Of a stretch of DNA of 64,000 nucleotides, positions 10,375 to 20,479 are shown in pieces (position 1 is the first letter of the stretch; every line of letters starts with the position of its first letter). The stretch is taken from assembly GCA_963693305.1 (NCBI GenBank), contig OY855915.1, positions 10,077,107 through 10,141,106 on the forward strand. Reading direction: 5' to 3'. The notes under the pieces were generated by a model. The model saw only the letters and a program-made list of their open reading frames with translations. It made no database searches and was not told the DNA's origin. A program made the position numbers and the translations under genes. This DNA is from Meandrina meandrites (taxonomy: Eukaryota > Cnidaria > Anthozoa > Scleractinia > Meandrinidae).

Positions 10375-10957
10375 TGTAGTTATAAAAATGTTTAAACAAG
10401 CAAGCAACCGTGGACGATGATCCTACTGATATACGTTGGATCAATAATGATCTGATCGGTTTAAAATAGAAAAATGAAGACTATAAAAAAAGCAGAGACC
10501 GATACAACGTAGAAAGGTTTTAAATTTGTGTACTATATTTCGGCTGGCCAAACCAGCCTTCTTCAGGTACAATGGGAAATTACATTGGGAAGGGTTTTAT
10601 ATGTAGTGATTGCGGTATTTTGCGTAATACCGGAAATACGTAAAGGTAATGAAATTGACAGTGTAAAATGAAATAAAAATAAAGTAAAATAAACTAAAAA
10701 TAGTAAAATAGCTGATAAAACAGTACAGATAAATAAATCAGTATGTTTCTTCGCGGATGTTAATACCTTCGGGATCAACTGTCCCGCCTTTTCAATCCGT
10801 AAGGCCAGGGAAGCCTTTTTAATCTTAAAAGGCAGGACAATTGATCCCGTAATTTCCCATTGTACCTGAAGAAGGCTGGTTTGGCCAGCCGAAATATAGT
10901 ACACAAATTTAAAACCTTCCTACGTTGTATCGGTCTCTGCTTTTTTATAGTCTTCAA
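10375..10957. mobile_element. Penelope-like terminal structure inserted as an inverted repeat
   Basis: An inverted repeat has arms 10475-10583 and 10848-10956. Each contains a GGCTGG/CCAGCC hairpin next to cttcttcaggtac, the motif seen at the Penelope-like 3' end near 2520. The paralogous flank at 32911-32916 lacks the whole 583-bp segment. CTTCAA is present at both ends here (10369-10374, 10952-10957) and once in the empty site, consistent with a 6-bp target-site duplication. No endonuclease or reverse transcriptase frame is present. Confidence 0.7.
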
Positions 10958-11408
10958 AGTAGGCACGCAGGACACTGCTTGGGGTACAAAGAAGAAACCT
11001 TGCACTTGAAGATGTTATGAAAAGGGGTTACGAAATAGGAGCGTTAAAACGGGCCAAGGAGTCCTGCATTTCAACCATAATTTTAAGTTGAGTAGTGAAT
11101 ATGATCGCGTGACTGTAATCAATATTTGTTGACAGTTGCGCAAACACGCATATAGAAGTTCCGTACTTATAATCGCTACCAGTTCATGCAATTTTAATTC
11201 TGATTCACTGATGATTCAAGTTATGCTAAGAATTAATAAATAACTTCTAGTATCTGGCAGATCGTCGAAGCCTAAACCAAACAGGCCGAATTCAAGTTGT
11301 GTAGCAAACGCGACGGCGTGACTGTGATGATATAAACCACAATGAATACCTGCACGTACAGGCGCACTTCTGATGCTAGACTCTGACTGACCTTGTGTAA
11401 TCATCTTA

Positions 11409-12070
11409 GGGACCGGTCATTATTTATGTAGAGGGGGCGGGGGAGGGAGAAAAGAGGAGGGGGTCAAGGCTACTTCAGATTGGCTAGAGGGGGGGGACTA
11501 AACTTATTTATAAAGAAATTTAGGGGGGGTCAGCAGTTTGAGGTATACAGTATTGTAAGAGGTGTTCATTGGCCAAGGTGGGTGAAACAGTTAAATAGTA
11601 GAGTGCAAACACTCTCTGTGAAACAGTAATACTAAATTGTATAATTTTATGCTAATTCTGTTGTTTTTCTTTTGCATAAACTCCACTATTATGTACAACT
11701 TAGTGATTTGTATTTTACAGAAATACTGTTTGCACTCTAAACTCCATTATTATCTCAAATTTTAGTTAATAAAGAATCCAGACCTATCTGGTTTAATATT
11801 AGGTTTGACTGAAATTATTTTCTGCTATAAACAAAATGATTGTCACTGCAATAGCCCAAGAAGTAATTAAACATGATATAACAACAAGATAGTAGTCCTT
11901 TTAGAGGGGGGTGGGGGGGCTCATCACGTAAATATTGAAAAAAAGAGGGGGGGGGGGGGTCACTTGCTAATTACCTGGCCTGGAGGAGGGGCCTTACAGA
12001 AATTTTGATCTTTCCAATACATTTTTCCCTCCCCTCCCCCCCCCCCTCTACATAAATAATGACCGGTCCC
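11409..12070. mobile_element. DNA transposon with TTA target duplication (PIF/Harbinger-like)
   Basis: The terminal inverted repeats are near perfect: gggaccggtcattatttatg at the left and its complement at the right, continuing into G-rich and C-rich runs. TTA precedes (11406-11408) and follows (12071-12073) the element. The paralogous flank has a single TTA at 33795-33797 with no insert. A 3-bp TTA duplication is typical of PIF/Harbinger elements, so this 662-bp copy is probably a MITE of that group. No transposase remains. It lies 330 bp upstream of the TRIM start and may affect its promoter. Confidence 0.8.
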
Positions 12071-12402
12071 TTACTGACAGTATCATCAACACATTTGGAT
12101 CAACTGACTCACGCTATCGGAAGCGTTCGCTACACGAGACATAAAATACAAGGAAGGTCAATTTTACCGGCAGGGTAGTTTTAGTAACAACTACTCCTAT
12201 TTCAAGAAACCATTCCACTCTTACATGAAATTCTGCAAAAACAAATCTTCCACACAAGCTAAAGTCTTGCGTGATTGACTTCCCGAATAACTCGGTTAAG
12301 GTCAGCTGTTGCAGACGTAATAAAATCTGTTTTTCTCGGAATCTCAAACAATAGCTCAAACAGGGTGTGTGTTTCGCAAGGATTATTTAGAAAGCGCTAA
12401 CG

Positions 12403-14427
12403 ATGGAGCCTTTCTTAAAAAAACTCAAGGAACAAGTTACCTGTTCGATTTGTCTCAATATCTATGACGATCCCAAAACTTTACCCTGTCTTCACACATT
12501 TTGCTATGAGTGTTTGACGAAACATGCAAGAGAGAGACACAGACAAGGAACGTTTCCGTGTCCAGAGTGCAGAGACGAAATAGATTTACCCAAAGGAAAT
12601 CGCTTCGCCAGTTTCCCGACCAGTTCTTTACACAACAGTTTGGTGAGTCTCCTTGCTGTTCGACAGACAGGCGATCGAAGTGACATAATTTGTGATAATT
12701 GTGGTGATAACAGCCCTGATGTTCAGTATTGCTTTGATTGTGCAAAATTTATGTGCCCTCGCTGTTTAAACGCACACGGAGATATGAGTGGCTTCAAAGG
12801 ACACACAGTAATGCTTGTTAAGGATTTTCAGGCCGAAGATTACGATGTTTTGTTAAAGCGACAGCCCTTTTGCTCGGAACAGTACCACGAGCGAGAGATC
12901 ACAAGATTTTTCTGCTTTTCGTGTCAATCTTGTGTCTGTCGTGAATGCATTGCAAACGATCACCAAAACCATGAATTCACGTTACTCGACAAAGCGGCTG
13001 ACAACGAGAAAAAAAATATTATGTGGGACGCAGAACTGACTAGAGAAAAGGAGAAAGCGTTGGAGGATGTGATTCGAAAATTTGAAGAAACGATTTCCCT
13101 GCTGGAAACCAATGTATCAACCGCTAAACGCGAAGTCTCGCAAGCAGCTGAACAAATGATCGCAAAGATTCGAGAGCGCGAGCGAGAAGCGATAACCTCC
13201 CTCGAGACGACACGCGTGACGAGACTCGCGAGAATCAACTCGGCTAACGAGAAAGCGCAGTCCCTGCTCAAACAAATATGCCAAGCGGTCGAGTTTGCAC
13301 AAAATCTGGTACAGAGAAGCTCAAGCTTAGGTGTCATGCACAACAAGGAAACTTTGGAACAAAGATTTAAAGAGCTCCGTGACATTCAAGTTCCTCAACA
13401 TGACGACACCTCATTTGTAAAGTTTACCGCAGCTTCTGGAGAGGGCTTGAGACTGGGCGATATCACAACCGAGGCAGCTGATGCAAGTCAGTGCACTCTG
13501 AAAGGACTGGGTCAAACTCTTCAGGCTGGCGGCTACAGCACTGAAGTGAAGATCAAAGGCAACAAACTTCCGACCTGTCCTTTTACTATGCAGGTGAAAG
13601 AACGTGAACTTGTTGTAGTCGGTGAGTTGGAGTTGAAGTTATTTCAAGGAGATAAGCTTCAAGAGCCACATGGAATCGCTGTAAATACGAAAGGGAGCAT
13701 TGCCATAACAGATTGCATTGGACACTGCGTGTATATATTTGATAAGGAAGGAAACTGTTTAAGAAAAATTGGCAGTCAAGGAAGAACTGCCGGACAATTT
13801 AACTACCCACGGGGCGTTACATATTTAAATGATAACGAGATTCTGATTGCAGATGCAGGGAACAATAGAATACAACACGTAGATGTCCAGACAGGAACTT
13901 TTGTGAAAAGCTTTGGAAAACGTGGTGCAGCAAAAGGAGAGTTTTCTTTCCCGTATGATGTTTGCTTGGATGAACAACACCACATTGTTGTAACCGAGCA
14001 CAGCAATCATAGGATGCACGTGATAACACAGCAGGATGAGACTATTTCCATATTTGGAGACAGCGGCCCAGAGAAACTCAACCGTCCAACTAGCTGCATT
14101 CCTCACAAAAACATGTTTCTCGTATCTGATGGAGGCAATCACTGCATTAAAGTTTTTTATCAGTCAGGAACTTTCTTATACAAGTTTGGAACACAGGGGA
14201 ATCAAGACGGACAATTTGACTGGCCGCGTGGTATGCTTGTAGACAGGTACAGTAACCTTCTGGTATGTGATAGCAACAATGACCGAGTTCAGCAGTTTAT
14301 GTTAGACGGTCGCTTCACAGGCAAAACTATCACTCATTTACCAGGTCCTTTTGGAATAGCAACAGCACCAGATGGACGTATTCTGGTGGCTAGCGGAATA
14401 GCTAACAAAGTATACATATTGAAGTAG
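12403..14427 (+). CDS. TRIM-NHL protein (TRIM2/3/71-like E3 ubiquitin ligase)
   Basis: A 674-residue single-exon protein. RING finger of C3HC4 type with all ligands: C14, C17, C29, H31, C34, C37, C53, C56. B-box 1 about 97-134 (C97, C100, C110, C113, C118, C121, H125, H134). B-box 2 about 157-190, with C-x4-H (C157...H162) instead of the usual C-x2-H. Coiled coil about 195-330. A filamin/ABP280-type segment about 360-405. NHL beta-propeller repeats about 405-674. By family it should be a cytoplasmic ubiquitin ligase whose propeller binds RNA or protein. The filamin repeat is only half length: 55 residues between LQAG and GYSTEVKI, present in the paralogues, are missing. The gene has no introns, unlike its paralogues in this window, whose filamin-NHL part is a separate exon. 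The start is the first in-frame ATG and is matched by the truncated paralogue at 34120. Coral proteins of this type are usually labelled TRIM71-like. True orthology is not established. Confidence 0.93.
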   Translation: MEPFLKKLKEQVTCSICLNIYDDPKTLPCLHTFCYECLTKHARERHRQGTFPCPECRDEIDLPKGNRFASFPTSSLHNSLVSLLAVRQTGDRSDIICDNCGDNSPDVQYCFDCAKFMCPRCLNAHGDMSGFKGHTVMLVKDFQAEDYDVLLKRQPFCSEQYHEREITRFFCFSCQSCVCRECIANDHQNHEFTLLDKAADNEKKNIMWDAELTREKEKALEDVIRKFEETISLLETNVSTAKREVSQAAEQMIAKIREREREAITSLETTRVTRLARINSANEKAQSLLKQICQAVEFAQNLVQRSSSLGVMHNKETLEQRFKELRDIQVPQHDDTSFVKFTAASGEGLRLGDITTEAADASQCTLKGLGQTLQAGGYSTEVKIKGNKLPTCPFTMQVKERELVVVGELELKLFQGDKLQEPHGIAVNTKGSIAITDCIGHCVYIFDKEGNCLRKIGSQGRTAGQFNYPRGVTYLNDNEILIADAGNNRIQHVDVQTGTFVKSFGKRGAAKGEFSFPYDVCLDEQHHIVVTEHSNHRMHVITQQDETISIFGDSGPEKLNRPTSCIPHKNMFLVSDGGNHCIKVFYQSGTFLYKFGTQGNQDGQFDWPRGMLVDRYSNLLVCDSNNDRVQQFMLDGRFTGKTITHLPGPFGIATAPDGRILVASGIANKVYILK

Positions 14428-14686
14428 ATGTTTTACTCGTCAGTATGTGTAGTTTGTACCCTATATATTGACATAAGCCCGGACATAATTATTCTCTGTG
14501 ATATGAATAGTACAAATGTTGATACATCTCGTTGTATCTTCATTCGAATACACTCTTTTTTTATAACGTTACGGCTGAGACTTACAAAAATTTTAAGAAC
14601 ATGCTAACAACATACCCAACGCTGAAAGTCGGAGAACTTCTTTATTTCGCCCATTTGTTTTTATTTCTTGTTAAATGAGCAGTATA

Positions 14687-14696
14687 AATAAATAAA
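14687..14696 (+). terminator. Candidate polyadenylation signal of the TRIM gene
   Basis: Overlapping AATAAA hexamers lie 260 bp after the stop codon. At the position where the paralogues have AATAAA (28070, 59741) this gene has AATAGA (about 15078), so the earlier signal may be the one used. Confidence 0.4.
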
Positions 14697-15775
14697 CGAG
14701 CAACCTGATACGACACATTCGGCGAACAATTTTCTTCTGATACGTCCGCATAGATTTAATGAAATACTTTAACATGTAACTAGCTAAGAAGGTCTAAGAA
14801 CGCCTCAAATTGCAAAAAAAAGAAAGCTCAGCCTCAGCCCCCAAATTAAACGTTCCTGTAGAAATGAGTGCAGCTCAATTTTCGTCCCTTATCTGTACTC
14901 TGTAGTCTGACATAGATTTTTCACAGAGGGATCAACTTTCCATTATTCAGTGTGGTAGAAACTTTCCTTTCTCGAATGTTTCTTGAATTGCTTTCACGAA
15001 AAACAAACAAACAAACGGAGTTTCTCTTATTTTTAGTTTTGAGATTTAAAATCGTGTATTTTACTGTGTTTGCAATAGAGCAGTTATTTTAAATGAGAGA
15101 AAACCAAGCCTAAAAACATTCTTTGAACACATTAAGGTGGCAAACATAGTATCGTAGGTTCAAAGTTATTTGATTGTTTTTATAGATACTTCTGTCAAAT
15201 GCCTGAGCCGCCCATGTAATTTTTCGTGTAAACAGTGAGTGTGTTATATCCAAAAATTGCAAAGGGGTTGTCAGGCAGGGGGGATGCAAGGTGGGTGGGT
15301 GGGGGGAGGTGTGTTAAAATATATACTGCCAATGCTGCTAGTTTTTTATTTACCATTTAATAATTTATTCGTTGTTAGTGTTACTTTTTAACTATTTTGC
15401 ACATATAGTGTTTTTGTTAGCTTTTTGCAAAACAATTGAATTTTTGACAATCACTGAAAACGATTTTACAAAATCACACTTTACTGGTGAAATTATGCCA
15501 CTAATGCTTACAGTTGAATTATTTTTTAAATATTCTAGGAAAAATTCAACTTAAGCCATTTACATATTGGTAATAGTTTTATTCATAAGAATCCCAATGT
15601 AAATAATTTGATAACTTTTTTTATTGTTATAACGTCTTACCTGTTTATAAAAATATTTGAACTTTTGATAATTATTACAACTTTTTCACCTTTTACGTAT
15701 TGTAATTAAACTGTTTAATGACGAGATGGACATGGACTTGTACGTTGAATATTTCTATGGATGACCTGTTTTTAT

Positions 15776-15833
15776 GATTGATTGATTGATCGATCGATCG
15801 ATCGATCGATCGATCGATCGATCGATCGATCGA
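15776..15833. repeat. (GATC)n microsatellite
   Basis: A run of GATT then about 12 GATC units. The tetranucleotide is self-complementary, so the tract can also form a hairpin. Confidence 0.95.
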
Positions 15834-17523
15834 CAACATGTTTTCTGTTCTTTGCTACAAGTAAATTGTACTCATTACGAACTTACCCCCTGGTCCTTGA
15901 GGAATTTCAGCTTAGCTTTTTCATTGGTTTTAGGTGCAAATATTGCAGACATGTTTTCCTAAAATATTTTCTCCACTGTTTCATGGCAATATCAGCACTT
16001 TCTGTTTTTCCTGTAAAAGATATAAACAAGGCGTAACAAGATGATCTTAAACTTTTAGTTTTGCATACAGCTCATCATATGCCGTTTTTATTTTATTTTT
16101 CATGGACAGGACACATAAAATCTTAAAAACTAAATAATAGTACAGAAAGTTGCTTGATAAGTTTGGACATTTAATGACATTATTTCCGTGGGCCATAAGA
16201 GTGTAAAACTTGAAAATGTGGTCAACTTTTTGACGATGGCTGTGAATCATTATTAACAGTGGAATAGGGTGAAATCTTTGAAATCGCACATGCATGTGAC
16301 AGTGCAAAGGATCACTTTGTCTGCTTAAAAGCAAAGAGTTTGTCAAAAATGTATCCCAAATGTACTAAAATATTTTGCACTCCCTGATTTACCAGATATC
16401 AATGGGTTAAAACAAAATTTTATTATTTTTTGGAAAATCTCTAATAAAACTAAATCAGAAATAATTACCACAATTAGTAGCCACTGACAATAGTAACTTA
16501 ATGGTATTAATTATTTCTTCATGGAACTCAGACATCACTATATGTTAAAAAGCCCAAGTCGACCCACGAGCCATTTAAGGGCAGTGGTTTCACTGCAGTT
16601 TTTTGAACAAATTATACCTCATTCCTTCTTTAACAGTGCATGTAGACCAGGGGAAAATGCAGCCAATTTGTTTTGCTTGCGAACTCTGAAGTTCAAAACC
16701 CAACTAACAACTATGTTTTTCGCTGCCGTCAATCATAATTATGGCAATAGCCAACATATCTTGAAAACAAAATGTTTTGAAATCCACCAATTCAGAACCG
16801 ACAAACGTGACCTTTTGACCTGGCTGTAGTGAACTTCTCTTTCCTGAGAGGTCCGCTTAGATGATTGACGGCAGCGAAAAACGTAAAGAAATTGCACGTT
16901 AAACATTTCGCATGTTATTGAATTGCATTCCCTCCTGCACACACTGAGTGAGACCAAAATCTGTAATTTATACTCCTAGGAGAGAGAGTGAGCCCCCCCC
17001 CCCCCCCCCCCCCCCTTTTACAATTATTCGGGTCCAACCCTTCCTCCGTTTCCCAGAGATGCGCATAAATTGGTTGTTTTGATTTTGAGTTAACTTTTAA
17101 AAGAAAAAATTCAAACATCAACCTGCACTCATAGTCACACTCAATTTTCTTTGTTTAATGTTATCATAGTCCCTGTCCCGGGGAAGGGGAAATCCGTATG
17201 AAAGGGAGGGGGATGCTCGTTGGAAACTTTGAATTAAGTGTCATTGTCAGAGAAAACCAGGCAGTGGCGAAAGACGGGGGCCGGCCGATTTCCCTATTTT
17301 TTTCAGCATTTGAAACCTATCAGATAAGATTACGATTGGTGGTATTTAAATGATTTCTTGGCTTTTCAATCCTGAGATTGACCACCCCCCTACAGTTTGG
17401 CACAGAAAGTGGCAAAAATCGATATAAAAAAAGGCCAACTCCTCGGTAGTAGAAACCGATCTTCCTTTGCATGTAGTGCATATATTTTTTTCTCAAGGTT
17501 GATTAACTATTTGTTAAAAAAGT

Positions 17524-18252
17524 CTTTCCATGCATGCTTTGTTTTTTCTCGTCACGTAAAAAGTTCGCGTGAGACGAAAACACTGCGTGATTAACACGGC
17601 ACATGACTTCAGTGTTGATTGTACACTTCTTTGGAATTTAGCTAGTTAAATTCCCAATTCGTCTACTCCAGTTTTAGTCAAAAGTAATGCTAGAGAATCG
17701 GGAAAAATGTTTCTTACATAGTTATCATTTTTCGACGATCTTTGCTTAAACTCTTTGTCCTTTGCCCTGTTAGAACACTGTTTTTGTAAGTGTAATCTAC
17801 CCCAAAAGAATTACCCTTAAAAGATACCAAAATACAAAAAATAGAACCAGTATTTCTATATTTCTGCGTCAGTAAACCTTTAAATGAGACCTTGCCAGCC
17901 CTTTTATATCGGAGACCCCGGGGTCCCTCTTCCACGTTTCATCGTTTTGGAGAACAAAACCAAATGAAGCACGAATACAACATTCACTTACAAAAACAAT
18001 GTTCTAACAGGGCAAAGGACAAAGACTTTTAGCAAAGATCGTCGAAAAATGATAACTATGTAAGAAACATTTTTCCCGATTCTCCAGCATTACTTTTATT
18101 AGAAGGAAGACTAAAACTGGAGTAGACGAATTGGGAATTTAACTAGCTAAATTCCAATCAACACTGAAGTCATGTGCCGTGTTAATCACGCAGTGTTTTC
18201 GTCTCACGCGAACTTTTCACGTGACGAGAAAAAACAATGCATGCATGGAAAG
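17524..18252. repeat. Long inverted repeat, left arm unique to copy 1
   Basis: Arms 17524-17792 and 17984-18252 are reverse complements with few differences, separated by 191 bp. Copy 2 of the duplication has only the right arm (about 49940-50220). The right arm contains a 63-residue open frame conserved in both copies, but it resembles nothing known and lies in repeated DNA. Confidence 0.75.
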
Positions 18253-18689
18253 ATATTTGCCACAGGGCATCTAAGATTAATGATATTGAGTGTTGGCTGT
18301 ATATGTAAATTTCATTTTATCACGAAAGTCTTCCACCAAACCATACGAGCTATGAAAATATAAAGTTCTTTTTTCTCGGAATCTCAAAAAATAGACATGG
18401 AAGCTTGCCATGCGCACCAAGAACAAACAGTCAAAGACTTCTAGTTAGTTCCAATTTTTTCACCCACGCGTGTCAACTACGTTATGTTCACTTCATTATT
18501 CTAATAAAACTCCGTCTCCTGCAATATATCCATTTTTACATGCATCATACAATTCCTGATCGACAAAATACGAAAACAACTCTACAACACAAACGTTTTG
18601 CGTGAATGAGTACCAATCATTTTTAAGCTTTTATATTTAATTCGGCCTCAACCCACAAAGAAATCAGTCCAACATAGACGTAATATATT

Positions 18690-18954
18690 CTAATTTTCTC
18701 TGAATCACAAACAATAGCTGTAACAGGGTGTGCGTTTGACACTGAGCAATCTTAAGAAAGCTCCAGTCCTAACAAGCTACTTGCATTGCTCGATTTACCT
18801 CCGATATCTACAACGATCCCAAAACTATTCCCGCGGAAGGAAAGCATGTTATTTGCTTCAAAGGAATGAATCTGCCCAGAATCAGCATACTTTGAATGAA
18901 TTTATTAAGCAGCCAAGGAGAGAAGAAGCACAATTACCATTATGTAATTTTTAA
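18690..18954 (+). pseudogene. Decayed TRIM 5' end (RING exon remnant)
   Basis: The nucleotides match the TRIM gene around its start: upstream aatcacaaacaatagct (TRIM 12342), then caagctacttgcattgctcg and tctacaacgatcccaaaact, aligning with TRIM codons 11-26. The ATG region and reading frame are destroyed by indels and the zinc ligands are lost. The 74-residue frame across it (from 18730) is not the original frame. It lies 3.3 kb upstream of the HEPN exon, as the truncated TRIM start at 34120 lies upstream of the death-domain exon. Confidence 0.7.
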
Positions 18955-20156
18955 TGAATGACGGCAGTGTTTTAGACTTGACAAAACACGAAATGCGAAT
19001 TTATTGAATGGCTTCAAAATCTTCTGATGTAGATCAATTCATTCTTGCACTAATTTTTAGATTTGGGCCAGTTATTTTGGCCTAGAAAATTGGACGTAAA
19101 GTTAGCTGTGTCTTTATCAGATATAAAGACACTCATTAAACATTAATTTCTTTTGTATTTTCTTTATGAATTATTACTGAGTTTTTGAAACTAGGTGTAA
19201 TGCTCGACCTAACGCGAAAAACAAGTTCGCCGTAAACAGCTCAGTGTCTGTATTTCTCATTGTTTAACTTTTGGTGGACTTTAATTGGAGAAACGAAGTC
19301 TGTTTGTTTGCTTTAAATGCACAAAATGTTAATTTCCACGTCACGTTTGAATGGGTAGGTCTTCAATTAGCCACAACTGCCTTCTTCCCGTGAACCTTCA
19401 CAGCCCATCGTCACTTCCGCTATCGAAACGGATTCTCGTGGAGAGATAGAAGAACTCAGAAACTCACAGAAACTATGAAGGCAGGTATCAAAAGGTAAGA
19501 AGATTTGATATCTATTTTCGTTATATTGGCCATTACGTTTCTATGGTGGCCGGCTTTCTATTTTTGTGGCTTCGTGAGCTGCCAGTTGAACCGAATCAAT
19601 GCAGTCAAATGGGCTGAACTTAAAACGCCTCGAATTGAGCTTACAACATTCGTATAATATGCCGAGAAACTCGTGGCAAAATTTTGCTCAGCCCAATAAT
19701 TATATTAATTAGTGTCTTTAACCGTATTTGATGATTCTTTTGGTCTCAGTTTTGTTATAAAATAGAAGCGTGGTGTCAAAATCGTCGACAGCGTGATCTC
19801 GAGTGGCACGCTCGATGAAGCCGCGATAATTCCCTGAGCCCCTTACAAGGGTTTCGGGGAACAGGGCAGCATGGCATTAACACAACCGGACAAATACTTT
19901 AAGGGAACACGGAAACACAAGGAAAGTTTTGTTGGGAACAACGGAACATGGACCTCCCCCACCTGGGAGGGGCTCATATTAGAAAACTTTTGAAAGTGAA
20001 AAGTTCAACTTGCACCAGTCTGTCTATGTGCTTATGCAAATTTAGCACCTGATATGAATGAAATGATCATAAATGTTTTATGCTTCAAAGAATTTGAAGT
20101 ATAAGCAGCAGTATACGCAGAGACGATGAAACACTTCGACATCAATGCCTGACAAT
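18955..20156. other. No gene recognised
   Basis: No coding or RNA feature is supported. Most of it is conserved in copy 2 (about 50917-52104). A short ATGAAGGCAGGTATCAAAAG|GTAAG at 19475-19499 reads like a small first exon with a splice donor (MKAGIK-R) and is conserved in copy 2 at 51421-51445. It might be a 5' exon of the HEPN gene, but no transcript evidence is available here. Confidence 0.35.
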
Positions 20157-20176
20157 AGGCCATATTCGTATTCTCG

Positions 20177-20209
<33 letters not shown>

Positions 20210-20327
20210 TATGCGGGTTAATCTTTTCACATGCAAATCACACGAAGCTCTTTTTAATGATATTACCCCGCATTAGCCTCCATTGCAAGCTAGATCCAGT
20301 CCAATACCGAGAATACGAATATGACCT
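20157..20327. mobile_element. 171-bp foldback MITE with AT target duplication
   Basis: The ends are inverted repeats of about 65 bp (aggccatattcgtattctcg on the left, complement on the right). AT flanks both ends (20155-20156, 20328-20329). Copy 2 has the empty site gacaattgtacg at 52101-52112 with a single AT, so this inserted in copy 1 after the duplication, or was lost precisely from copy 2. No coding capacity. Confidence 0.8.
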
Positions 20328-20479
20328 ATTGTACGAACGTGTTATTTTCTACAAGGGTGGACGAAATAACATCATTTTCTTCAGGTGTTGTTATGATCTT
20401 GTATCTGGCTCACCAAAAAAGCTTTTGCTATTAAAGTGCTTGAAATAATAAATTTTACTCTATTGTGTTGCAAACCCTT

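Larger units (their letters stand above)
10321..12463 (+). repeat. TRIM 5'-flank duplication, copy 1
   Basis: After removing two insertions (10375-10957 and 11409-12070), this block aligns along its length with 32870-34161, including the first ~60 bp of the TRIM coding region. This is the copy with the intact gene. The duplication shows that the TRIM start and its upstream region moved as one unit. The block is useful for defining transposon boundaries. Confidence 0.8.
14428..16573 (+). other. TRIM 3' flank, no further gene
   Basis: About 14880-15560 is homologous to the sequence downstream of both HEPN-NHL genes (about 27900-28750 and 59560-60400), so the shared module extends about 1.1 kb beyond the stop codon. 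From about 15600 to 16573 I recognise nothing except the microsatellite at 15776. Short frames here are in conserved non-coding sequence. Confidence 0.6.

Noticed and set aside
10563..10904. 113-residue minus-strand frame
   Set aside because: It spans the Penelope-like inverted repeat and reads through non-coding terminal sequence.
12960..13385. 141-residue minus-strand frame
   Set aside because: Antisense shadow of the TRIM coiled-coil coding sequence.
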